A model generated the notes under the pieces. That model made no database searches and was not told the DNA's origin. It saw only the letters and a program-made list of their open reading frames with translations. A stretch of 46,319 nt of DNA, from contig VRUI01000035.1 in NCBI GenBank assembly GCA_019456225.1, positions 1-46,319 on the forward strand, in the 5' to 3' direction. The translations under genes were made by a program, and so were the position numbers. Shown here in pieces: positions 28,922 to 36,877 of this stretch (its first letter is position 1; each line of letters starts with the position of its first letter). This stretch comes from Planctomycetota bacterium (GTDB lineage Bacteria > Planctomycetota > Phycisphaerae > Sedimentisphaerales > Anaerohalosphaeraceae).

Positions 28922-30481
28922 TCATTTTTTTCTTTTTCTTGTACTTGGAATTGGTTGATATGGCCCCTTGAACGGTCCTTTTGCGCCGGCTGCTATCGAG
29001 TAAGGGTCGCCGGCGGCCATAAACTTTTTACGGTAATCCGTAAACGGCAGGAACTCGTCATTTATCTCTTTCATCTTATCGGTTAGAGCTTTCCGCATTC
29101 TTTTCAATATTGCTTTAGCGGGCTTGTCATCGACGAGATTGTTCTTCTGGAACGGGTCTTTCTTATTATCATAGAGATGCTCCTTACCGTCTGTAAGATA
29201 ACGCGCATACGTATAACGCTTATCCCTGACAGCCCGCCACTCTGCACCGTTTTTCCACAAATAAGTATGCCCGACTCCCTGCAGTAATGCGTAATCCGGA
29301 TCGGGCCCTTTCTGCCCCAAAGCCGCACCGCTTAGGTCGGTCCCTTCCATTTGACCGGGAACCTCCACACCCGCCATACCCAGTAAGGTCGGTGCGATGT
29401 CCGGAGTGTTTAAACACACATCAGTACTCGAATTCTTCCTGATCTTACCCGGCCAGCGAATATAGAAAGGAACATGCGCCGACTCTTCGTAAAAAGTGAG
29501 CTTATACATACGTCCCTGCGCTCCGAACATCTCTCCATGGTCGGAGGTATAAACAAAGATCGTATCGTCTTCAACGCCTGCTTTTTTCAAAGCTTCGCTA
29601 AGCCTGCCAAGCTCGTCGTCCATCATCGCGACCATCGCATAGTAACATCGCCGCCATTCTTCCAGACTGCCGACGATCTGGTCTTTCCACTTTTTTGGAT
29701 CTTTGTTGCGGTCGGCATACTGATCCGGATCCGGCGAGAAATTTTCCGGATGCGGAAAACTCTCATCCTTAAACATGTCATAGTATTTCTTCGGGACATT
29801 ACCTTTACCCCACGGATCATGCGGAGGCGAATAAGATAGAAAAAGTGCGAATGGCTCGTCCTTTTTCGCCGAGTCGTTAATAAAATCTATCGCCATATCC
29901 GTCCACTGCGGCGTCTGGCACCCTTTAAGAGCGGTTCGCTTTGACTCACCGTTTTCGTCTTCCTCCCAATAATATCCCCGGTAGTTTTGATGATTGAAAT
30001 TATATGTCCGCCAGAGATCGCAATGCTGGAAACCAAGCCGGGCAGGTCCTTTGGGAATCGCCGCCCTCTTATCGTCCATCAGGTGCCATTTACCAAGATA
30101 ACCCATCCGGTAACCGGCGTCGTCAAGAGCATACCCGATAGTCTGGTGATTCGGATTCATACATGATTCGTTGATGATCATGCCATGGCTGGTCGGGTAT
30201 TTGCCCGTAAACAAAGACGCCCGATAGGCGGAACAGACCGGCATACACGTCACAGTATTATCGTAAGAAACAGACTGGCTTGCAAGTCGGTCAAAATTCG
30301 GGGTTATTGCCTTGGCATCGCCGCGATGGCCAAAAACATCATACCTGAGTTGGTCAGCAAGGACATAAACAATATTGGGCCGTTTTCCGGCAGATCGCCC
30401 GGCAGAGACACTGCCGCCTAAACCAAGCCCAACAGCCGCCGAAGCACCAACAGCGGTTTTAAGAAAACATCTTCTATCCAT
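28922..30481 (-). CDS. Tat-exported type I sulfatase
   Basis: The start is set at ATG 30481, giving 519 residues. A TTG two codons upstream is less likely. The N-terminus has a twin-arginine signal (MDRRCFLKTAVGASAAVGL). The sulfatase domain begins RPNIVYVLADQLRYDVFG, with the metal-binding Asp. The formylglycine site reads C-S-A-Y-R (PVCSAYRASLFTG), a Cys-type C-x-A-x-R variant of the usual CxPxR. Further motifs are GYLGKWHL and YTSDHGEMFGAQG. It would hydrolyse sulfate esters on polysaccharides outside the cytoplasm and needs an activating enzyme. The start lies only 24 bases from the IS66-like end. Confidence 0.9.
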   Translation of the reverse strand: MDRRCFLKTAVGASAAVGLGLGGSVSAGRSAGKRPNIVYVLADQLRYDVFGHRGDAKAITPNFDRLASQSVSYDNTVTCMPVCSAYRASLFTGKYPTSHGMIINESCMNPNHQTIGYALDDAGYRMGYLGKWHLMDDKRAAIPKGPARLGFQHCDLWRTYNFNHQNYRGYYWEEDENGESKRTALKGCQTPQWTDMAIDFINDSAKKDEPFALFLSYSPPHDPWGKGNVPKKYYDMFKDESFPHPENFSPDPDQYADRNKDPKKWKDQIVGSLEEWRRCYYAMVAMMDDELGRLSEALKKAGVEDDTIFVYTSDHGEMFGAQGRMYKLTFYEESAHVPFYIRWPGKIRKNSSTDVCLNTPDIAPTLLGMAGVEVPGQMEGTDLSGAALGQKGPDPDYALLQGVGHTYLWKNGAEWRAVRDKRYTYARYLTDGKEHLYDNKKDPFQKNNLVDDKPAKAILKRMRKALTDKMKEINDEFLPFTDYRKKFMAAGDPYSIAAGAKGPFKGPYQPIPSTRKRKK

Positions 30482-30504
30482 TACCAAACACTCTTAAATT
30501 TTCA

Positions 30505-30580
30505 GTAACCGTTCACGGGAATTTTGAGCGTATTGAGCAACGCACTCAATGTCAAAATGCCCATTTTCGACTCGATCAAA
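30505..30580 (-). mobile_element. End of an IS66-like element (repeat copy B)
   Basis: These 76 bases are the exact reverse complement of 1-76 and start with GTAACCG at the sulfatase-proximal edge. Read towards the sulfatase gene, the copy holds the same TTGACA-17-TACGCT promoter-like sequence (30527-30555). A TnpC fragment follows 150 bases inside the element, which supports the IS66 assignment. Confidence 0.65.
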
Positions 30581-30700
30581 TACAAATCCCTATGCTTTTG
30601 ATGAATTATAGCATATTCAAGGTGGTATGTCAATATTTGTCTCAAGCAAAGCCCTAAATTTGTCCAATAATAATCGTGTTGGCAAACTTGAGGACGAAAC

Positions 30701-30730
30701 TTGACTTGAAAAACAGAACAATTCTATATT
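30701..30730 (+). promoter_or_regulatory. Sigma70-like promoter inside the IS66 remnant
   Basis: TTGACT (30701-30706) and TATATT (30725-30730) are spaced by 18 bases. This could have driven the transposase gene, although the -10 directly abuts the remaining coding frame. Confidence 0.4.
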
Positions 30731-30934
30731 CGCCGCATCGCGAAACTTGAAAAACAGGTTGCTGAACTTGTTGAAATCAATGAAACGTTTGTCAAGAAGA
30801 ATGCGGAACTGGCCGAACAGGTCGCCAAGCTCACTGACAAGGTGGCTAAACTGTCGAAGAATTCGTCCACCTCTTCCAAACCGCCATCGTCGGATATTGT
30901 CAAGCCGCCGCGAAAACGGCAGGAACTGGAGTGA
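30731..30934 (+). pseudogene. N-terminal fragment of an IS66 TnpC transposase
   Basis: The frame gives a coiled-coil stretch (RRIAKLEKQVAELVEINETF) followed by SKNSSTSSKPPSSDIVKPPRK. The SKNSSxSSKPPSSD segment is the hallmark of the IS66 transposase N-terminus. Only 67 codons remain before TGA, while full TnpC is about 500 residues. No clear start codon or ribosome binding site is visible. The fragment ends head-to-head against a truncated secreted-protein gene, so a deletion probably fused the two. Confidence 0.75.
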
Positions 30935-30949
30935 ACGCATCTGGACCGT

Positions 30950-31263
30950 AATGGCACAGCCGTGCCAGGAGGGGCGACCACCTGTACTTTCAGCAGCGCA
31001 TCCCGGTTGCCAACCAGTTTAAAGAGTGAATCGTCCGGTTCGAGTACGTGGGTCTGCGCCAGGTAAACCCCTGCGATGGCTAACTCCGAAACGGGGAATG
31101 GACCACTTGAAACAACCAGGCTTATGTTGCAGCCATTGGCAACTTCTGTATCAGCTATTGGATTTTGAGAAATGACATCAACGGCGCTAACCGGTACGGC
31201 CATAAGGGCCATCGTTACAACAGCAATAGTCAATAGTAATTTAATTCTTATTTTAGTATTCAC
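30950..31263 (-). pseudogene. Truncated gene for a secreted PASTA-like / M66-peptidase-like protein
   Basis: From GTG 31263, with AGGAG upstream, the product begins with a signal peptide and then VISQNPIADTEVANGCNISL, a PASTA-like unit. VYLAQTHVLEPDD and LFKLVGNRDALLKVQVVAPP follow and resemble the start of M66-type secreted metallopeptidases. After GTAVP (about 30950) the frame runs into reversed IS66 transposase sequence and loses any resemblance, so the remaining protein is missing. Family assignment is tentative; truncation is clear from the chimeric continuation. Confidence 0.55.
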
Positions 31264-31329
31264 GACATACTCCTGAAAAATAAAATGGGAAAATATTGCC
31301 GCCCATACAAGAGCTTCCCTGCAATATTA

Positions 31330-32277
31330 TTAAAACGCTTCTGTCGGTGCTGTCAGCGAATAATCTACAAGCCAGGCTGCGGCCATTTGTGCAAGGTCTT
31401 TGATATCTGTGACACAATCCTTGTTAAAGTCGGCTGGATCAAATACTGTCTCCGTACCAACGGCCACGGCAGCGGCGCAGGCATCGTCATAGATATCGAT
31501 TGTAAAAGAATCTTCTACAGTACCGACGCCATCGAGGGTAACTGCAAGTGTAATCGTCACTACTGTTGCATCGTCAGTGTCTCCATCTTTGGTGATGGTG
31601 ATCGTTGCATCTTCCGGATCAGTAACGCCGTCAACAACCTCGACAGTATAACCGGCAGGAGCATCGTCAGTCCATGCATACTCCAGGGTTCGCCCCAGGG
31701 TATCGTTATTAACAACGGTCGCGTTGATTGTTACAGGTTCACCCGACCAGGTGATCCAGTTATCCCCTGCTTCGACATCAGGAAGATTCGGATCGACATT
31801 AGCATCCTGCACCGTCAGCGGTTCAGAGATGACGTAGACGTTCAGCTCGGAGGTGGTGCCGCTCTGGAAGCGGTTCCAAACGCGGCCGGTGTTGTTCGCG
31901 TTGGAGCTGCCATGGCTGCCCCGGATTTGAGAATCGGGGTCAACGGAGTTGCCCAGAGGGTTAACGGCGCTTCCGAAACCTCCTGTCCAGACGTCCGCGC
32001 CATGATTAGAACCACTATCGCCGCCAGCATATTGATCGAGGAACGGCGAGTAGTAAATACCAGCCAGCCGCTGTGTGTTATTGCCGTTACCGGTAGGATA
32101 AGTGGTTTGCTCCCATTGCCTTATCCTGTAACGCGTTTTGACTTCCGGGCCAATGATAATCGGGCTGTCAGCCCACAATATACGCTTTGCGATCTTTTTG
32201 CTTTTGCCGGCGTCCTGACCAAAGCAGATACCGCAAATTACGTTCAACACTAAAATAATTACAGTCAGTTTTTTCAC
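31330..32277 (-). CDS. Secreted protein with a dockerin-like C-terminus
   Basis: The GTG start at 32277 has AAAGGG upstream and leads a signal peptide (residues 1-20). The middle part (about 150-270) reads like a cadherin or Ig-like beta-sandwich (PEDATITITKDGDTDDATVV). The last 45 residues hold a single dockerin-type calcium-binding loop and helix, DFNKDCVTDIKDLAQMAAAW. This tail is common on exported proteins of Phycisphaerae planctomycetes and may serve in cell-surface anchoring. The N-terminal part has no recognised domain. The gene begins 22 bases after the stop of the third HzsA-like gene and is probably co-transcribed with it. Confidence 0.78.
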   Translation of the reverse strand: MKKLTVIILVLNVICGICFGQDAGKSKKIAKRILWADSPIIIGPEVKTRYRIRQWEQTTYPTGNGNNTQRLAGIYYSPFLDQYAGGDSGSNHGADVWTGGFGSAVNPLGNSVDPDSQIRGSHGSSNANNTGRVWNRFQSGTTSELNVYVISEPLTVQDANVDPNLPDVEAGDNWITWSGEPVTINATVVNNDTLGRTLEYAWTDDAPAGYTVEVVDGVTDPEDATITITKDGDTDDATVVTITLAVTLDGVGTVEDSFTIDIYDDACAAAVAVGTETVFDPADFNKDCVTDIKDLAQMAAAWLVDYSLTAPTEAF

Positions 32278-32299
32278 AGGTTCACCCTTTCATAATTGG

Positions 32300-35200
32300 T
32301 TATTCCGTGTTGGATATCGAAGACCCGCCTTTGGACGCTTTGTATGTGATTGTCTTTTCATCCGTTTCGCAGACAATGCGGAAACCAACATCCCACACCG
32401 GCTGCCAGTACTGGTAACTCAAACGGTAAGTATCAATGCGATCGGCCGGCACCTTAATACCCTTGGCTCCGCGAACGACCTTGCGGCCTTTCTTGTTGCC
32501 CGTGTCGCGGCCATCTGTCGACTTGTACGGATACGGCTGATACGTGCTCCGGGTCCACTCGGCACCGCCTTTGGCAACTCCTGCGCCCCATACGTCTGAA
32601 CCGCTCTTACTGGCTGCAGCACCGGCGCGTCCGGCATATTCCCACTGGGCTTCGGTCGGCAGCGAAAATCGCTTGCCGGTCTTTTCTGAAAGCCAATCGC
32701 AAAAGGCCATCGCGCGTTCCCACGAAACACGAATCACACGCTGGTCAGGCTTATTGAGAGGGTTGCCGCGTCTGGATTGGTCCTTGCCCCGCATATCAAG
32801 ATACCCGCTGTCATGCCTGGCGTCAAACAGAGCATACTCCTTGTTCAGGACCGCACGCCTGGCGATCCAGAACGGCTTATCGATCTTCACGGCGCATACC
32901 GGTTGTTCGTCACCGGCTCCGGCAGCATCGCCCATCACAAATTCGCCGGCCGGTATACGAACCATGTCAAGCTCAAGCGTCCGGCCATCCATATCAATAG
33001 TGACCTTCCGGACGCTGCCGGTTCCCTGACGTTTCTTCGCCTCAGCATCGTCAAACGGCCAGCCGGCAGCATTGACCGCAATAGCTTTTACCGGCTTGGG
33101 GGCTTCAGGGATAATCGGCTCGATTTTCTTGTTATCCAGTACCGGTACGACCTCATAGTCGGCGTCGATGCCCGCATACAGTTTGCGAAGTTCAATGCGG
33201 CGCTCACGCTGACCGGCCGGAATTTTGCGGAATTCCCCCCAGGTCCCGTAGTATGGAACATTCAGATCGATCCATGTATAGAGGCGCTCATAAGCCTCGC
33301 GATCAGGCTTAACGCCATGATGCCCTTTTTTGAGCATCTGGATCAACGGACTCGTGTCGGCGTCATATTCCGTTGGCTGATACATGTGATAGTCGCCCTC
33401 TGGTCCCGGGCGACGCACGTGCGCCTGCAATATGTTGTAAGCCGGGCTAAAGCCGCCTCCGCCGTTATCACGCATATCAACAAGCTTGCGTCCGTTCTTA
33501 CCCGCAGTGCCGTTGTGACAACCGACGCAGTACTTATCCAACGCCGGCTGCACCTCGCGCCGAAAACTGAATCCGCGCGCCGGGCCATACCACGGTTTAA
33601 TCTTTTGCGGTCTCTTTCTTGAAGCCGTCGTTAGCATTGGTCGAGGCGCTTTTTTATTGTCCTCGTGGCAACCGACACAGGAGAGATTCTCACCGGGCAT
33701 GGCAACGAACCAGCTCCGCATAAGCTGGAGCGATTTGCCCTCGGCGTCCAGGGGCTGCAAAGCAATCGGCGTGTTGGCAGGCACATGGAACGATGCCGAC
33801 CCGTCAGGCTCGACATTAACCGTGCCCAAAATCCGGTGCACATCCCACGGCCCTTCCCTGCCGATGTATGTATGGTTGGCCAGTTTGTGATAGCCATAAT
33901 CAAACGCAAACAGACGCATCTTCTTGACCGTGCCGCGCGGGACACGTTTCAAACCGTCGCCGGTGTAGATGTCGGACATATATACGACCGCGTCCTTGCG
34001 GCTGAGGTCAATTCGCTCTGGAATAACCGGCGGCCGCTTTGTTTTGCGGAACGGAACGGGCTCCAGCATGGAAATACCAGGCTCGACGCAGATTGGCAGC
34101 ATGTTATCGAATACGTCGACGAGGTAGATTCCCCAGTTACCGCCGAGGTTGCATGAGGCCAGGAAATACTTCGAGCTAAGCGGATAGGGATGAAGAAAAC
34201 GCGGCGACGATCCGTTGACCAGCTGATCACGGATGATGGGCTCTACCTTCTTGCCGTACCCGGGAATTCGCTGAACAACACCGTCAGCCTCGAATTGACC
34301 TTTTGCCGGATCAAAGATGATCAACTCACCCTCTCTCGCCACGCCGTGATGACCGGACACAATACCCGTAAACTGGGTCGGATGATTCGGAATTGCCCGT
34401 GCGTAAAAGGTCGAGTTGGGCCAGTATGAATTACTGCCGTAGTAAGATCGCTGGTTCGTACCGTCAGGATTCATGGTCATCACTATGCGTGTAAAATAGT
34501 GAGGCGTGTCGCTGTATTCCCAGCGAGTAAAGAGCACCCGGCCGTCGTTCATGATCGACGGGTACCAGTCATGGTCCTGATCAAAGCAGAGCTGACGAAC
34601 GCCGGTTCCGTCAGGATTCATGACATAGAGATTGGCAACCTGGCTGTTACCCCCGACACAAGGGACACCCTGAAAACAAGCCGTTGAATCAAATATAATC
34701 TTCTCGCTCGGCAGGTAGCAAGCATCGTAGTTATCAACACCCTCTATCGTTTTGGTTACCTGACGCAAACCCGTACCGTCGGCATTGATCTCAAAAACTT
34801 CATACCGCCTGTTCGGCAACTGGGAGGAGAAGATCATCTTCTTCCCATCCCAATGCAGATCAACGTCGCCCACGAATGCTCCGGGTTTCGGGCGGTAGAG
34901 CGTCGTAAGTTTGCCGTCAGGACTCACAGGTGAAAGCACGGCAATCTCATTGTTGAACGGTCCGCGTTTGGAACAATTGCCCACCCAGTTCTGCGGCATA
35001 CCCGGCTTGCCGTGACGCTTGACAATCAATAGCTTATCGAAATCCAGCAACGGATTTGCCAGCAAAGCTTCCTGGCGAAACGCAACTAACTCCGTAGCCA
35101 TCGACCTTAGTTTTGCTTCGTCGGCATCGTTAAGAATCTCTTCGATTTCCTTGATGCGCTTGAGATACTTAGCGGGATACGTCTCCGGAAAACTCATGGA

Positions 35201-36163
35201 AAGATCCTCTATGGCCAGTCGCAGGGCCTGCAGGTTTAATTGCGCCAACTGCGCCAACGCCTCCTGGATAGTCTTAGCGCGATAGTACATCTCTCGAACA
35301 GCATTGAGGTCCTTTTGGGATCCGATGTTCCTGGCGAGCGTTTTTATCTTCTTGCCCGCTAAACTGCCCTTGGATGGACCGGCGTATCGCCCGGCAAGAC
35401 CGGCAAGATCACCTTTCTTCCAGTCCGCCATCCAGATATTGTCGGCCCGTTCCCATGCCATCTGTTTCCGGGCCGCAGCCTCATCGAAATCTCGCGCAAC
35501 CAGATCCCAGAGCCCTTCCTTCATCACAGTCCTGATATCTTTCTTTCCACCGGCTGTTTTCGATGTCGAGAAATACCAGCCGCTGCCTCCGCCATTATTC
35601 CATATCTTGATAAGAAGATGGTTCTCACCCTCCTTGAGCACCAACTTGGCCTTGTCCTGGTTTGCCGCGGCCCCACGACTTGCTTTGTTCGAAATGATCT
35701 TCTTATTGTTGAGCCACACCGCCAAACCGTCATCGCTGCCGTAATAGCTCATAACAGTCTGCGGGCGGCTTGCAATGATCTTGCGATAGAAATACTTCGC
35801 CGAATTACCCGGCAGTCTGAGTCCGTGAACTTTTCCGTCGACAACTTTGATCCGCTTCCATTTCCGCTTGCCGTAGCTGCTGGAAAGGTCAATCTTCTTC
35901 TCCGGGCCAAAAACTTTATTAAACGTGTCTTTATCACTGAACGGCCCCATCTCAAACCACGTTCCGAATTGCGGTTTCGCCGCCGTCTTTGGCTTGGACG
36001 GCTTGTTCAAATGCACAACCAACGCCTCACGCGAAGCCTGCATTGACTCCTGCCAGGAGCCTTTCCTGATGTAATACTCAGGATCTTTGCAAAATGCATT
36101 GCTGCTGCAAACAGATAAAACAACCGACAATAAGAGTAAAATAGTAACAGTCAATTTTCTCAC
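32300..36163 (-). CDS. Exported HzsA-like dihaem cytochrome fused to an FGE-like domain
   Basis: The 1287-residue protein starts at GTG 36163 with AAAGGA upstream and a signal peptide. It has a PA14/jelly-roll-like N-terminal region (about 60-220), the NPLLDFDKLLIVKRHG segment shared with the 931-residue protein, and a beta-propeller. Two haem motifs follow, C829-VGCH and C879-VGCH. Residues about 1060-1270 form a formylglycine-generating-enzyme-like (SUMF1) domain with MVRIPAGEFVMGD, RVSWERAMAFCDWLSEKTGKRF and LPTEAQWEYAGRAG. The RGGS-C segment that carries the FGE catalytic cysteines is replaced by VVRGAKGIKVPADR, so genuine sulfatase activation is unlikely. A binding role is more plausible. 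Confidence 0.82.
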   Translation of the reverse strand: MRKLTVTILLLLSVVLSVCSSNAFCKDPEYYIRKGSWQESMQASREALVVHLNKPSKPKTAAKPQFGTWFEMGPFSDKDTFNKVFGPEKKIDLSSSYGKRKWKRIKVVDGKVHGLRLPGNSAKYFYRKIIASRPQTVMSYYGSDDGLAVWLNNKKIISNKASRGAAANQDKAKLVLKEGENHLLIKIWNNGGGSGWYFSTSKTAGGKKDIRTVMKEGLWDLVARDFDEAAARKQMAWERADNIWMADWKKGDLAGLAGRYAGPSKGSLAGKKIKTLARNIGSQKDLNAVREMYYRAKTIQEALAQLAQLNLQALRLAIEDLSMSFPETYPAKYLKRIKEIEEILNDADEAKLRSMATELVAFRQEALLANPLLDFDKLLIVKRHGKPGMPQNWVGNCSKRGPFNNEIAVLSPVSPDGKLTTLYRPKPGAFVGDVDLHWDGKKMIFSSQLPNRRYEVFEINADGTGLRQVTKTIEGVDNYDACYLPSEKIIFDSTACFQGVPCVGGNSQVANLYVMNPDGTGVRQLCFDQDHDWYPSIMNDGRVLFTRWEYSDTPHYFTRIVMTMNPDGTNQRSYYGSNSYWPNSTFYARAIPNHPTQFTGIVSGHHGVAREGELIIFDPAKGQFEADGVVQRIPGYGKKVEPIIRDQLVNGSSPRFLHPYPLSSKYFLASCNLGGNWGIYLVDVFDNMLPICVEPGISMLEPVPFRKTKRPPVIPERIDLSRKDAVVYMSDIYTGDGLKRVPRGTVKKMRLFAFDYGYHKLANHTYIGREGPWDVHRILGTVNVEPDGSASFHVPANTPIALQPLDAEGKSLQLMRSWFVAMPGENLSCVGCHEDNKKAPRPMLTTASRKRPQKIKPWYGPARGFSFRREVQPALDKYCVGCHNGTAGKNGRKLVDMRDNGGGGFSPAYNILQAHVRRPGPEGDYHMYQPTEYDADTSPLIQMLKKGHHGVKPDREAYERLYTWIDLNVPYYGTWGEFRKIPAGQRERRIELRKLYAGIDADYEVVPVLDNKKIEPIIPEAPKPVKAIAVNAAGWPFDDAEAKKRQGTGSVRKVTIDMDGRTLELDMVRIPAGEFVMGDAAGAGDEQPVCAVKIDKPFWIARRAVLNKEYALFDARHDSGYLDMRGKDQSRRGNPLNKPDQRVIRVSWERAMAFCDWLSEKTGKRFSLPTEAQWEYAGRAGAAASKSGSDVWGAGVAKGGAEWTRSTYQPYPYKSTDGRDTGNKKGRKVVRGAKGIKVPADRIDTYRLSYQYWQPVWDVGFRIVCETDEKTITYKASKGGSSISNTE

Positions 36164-36381
36164 AGGTTTTTCCTTTCGTAATCGATTACGCTGGATTAGT
36201 CGGCTGTCTAGGAATATAGCTCAATTCCATCTCTCAAACAACCATTTTTTACTCAAACTGACCGATTGGCAAGTTTGAGCAGTAGACGGTCATACCGCTG
36301 AGTTTATTTCACTAAAAACCGATATTACTGCTAATTTTGCAGGTTACAACGAAATACCATGAAAGGAAGAAAAATGAGCGC
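36164..36381. other. Upstream region of the 1287-residue cytochrome gene
   Basis: About 220 bases without a gene. It contains one copy of the AAACTG palindrome (36252-36279) and supplies the leader of the GTG-started gene. I see no clear promoter. Confidence 0.5.
36252..36279. repeat. AAACTG palindrome, copy 1
   Basis: CTCAAACT (36252-36259) pairs with AGTTTGAG (36272-36279), and an inner CC/GG pair encloses a GATT loop. It is related to the copies at 36849-36875 and 44335-44358. Confidence 0.6.
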
Positions 36382-36413
36382 AAAAAAATAAGCCCTTGCA
36401 GAACAAGAGCTTA
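36382..36413 (-). terminator. Rho-independent terminator after tRNA-Ser
   Basis: AAGCCCTTG (36390-36398) pairs with CAAGAGCTT (36404-36412), with one G-T wobble. On the minus strand the stem is followed by seven consecutive T. It lies 21 bases past the tRNA 3' end. Confidence 0.85.
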
Positions 36414-36433
36414 TAACGCGAATAAACGCATAA

Positions 36434-36523
<90 letters not shown>

Positions 36524-36877
36524 AGGTGATCAGGCCAAAGCCGCAAAGCCTTGAAAATGAGCGATAACGCTTACCGAAAATCGCTTCCGATAAGGATTCG
36601 ACAATTTACACATTAATACCAGCTAATGCAAGACAATTAAGTAAAAAAATATTATATTCGTACCAATAAGCAGCCGGCACACCGGAAAGACACCTTTTAC
36701 AGAGTCACCAAACTAACCTGAAACAGCCCGCATACTAAGTAAATGTATGCAATTAAACGGCAGCAGTTTATTAATAAAACAGCCTCGGCCGCGTTGAGCG
36801 GAGCGAAATCCGCCGAAGGCGGAAATCCTTTAATAATCAATAATCAATCTCAAACTGGCCGACAGGTCAGTTTGACT
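36524..36877. other. Intergenic region between the operon end and tRNA-Ser
   Basis: These 354 bases contain no gene I can support. The left part must hold the tRNA promoter. The right part (36779-36875) contains the 3'-flank version of the operon repeat: AACAGCCTCGGCCGC, a TCCGCC-GAA-GGCGGA hairpin at 36809-36823, and the AAACTG palindrome at 36849-36875. Confidence 0.5.
36849..36875 (-). repeat. AAACTG palindrome, copy 2, directly after the operon's last stop
   Basis: An 11-bp stem of TCAAACTGGCC and GGTCAGTTTGA with a GACA loop lies two bases beyond the TAG stop of the GATase gene. It could act as a transcript-end hairpin, although no T-run follows. The core is identical to copy 3 (44335-44358). 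Confidence 0.6.

Noticed and set aside
31285-32253. 322-codon plus-strand frame
   Set aside because: It is the antisense shadow of the dockerin-like protein gene, which has a signal peptide, ribosome binding site and recognisable C-terminus.
32300-36163. True sulfatase-activating formylglycine enzyme
   Set aside because: The FGE-like domain lacks the cysteine-bearing RGGS segment and is attached to a cytochrome, so I describe it only as FGE-like.
6576-36163. Hydrazine synthase and an anammox metabolism
   Set aside because: Only alpha-subunit-like proteins are present. There are no beta or gamma subunits and no hydrazine dehydrogenase, and such homologues are known widely in non-anammox planctomycetes.
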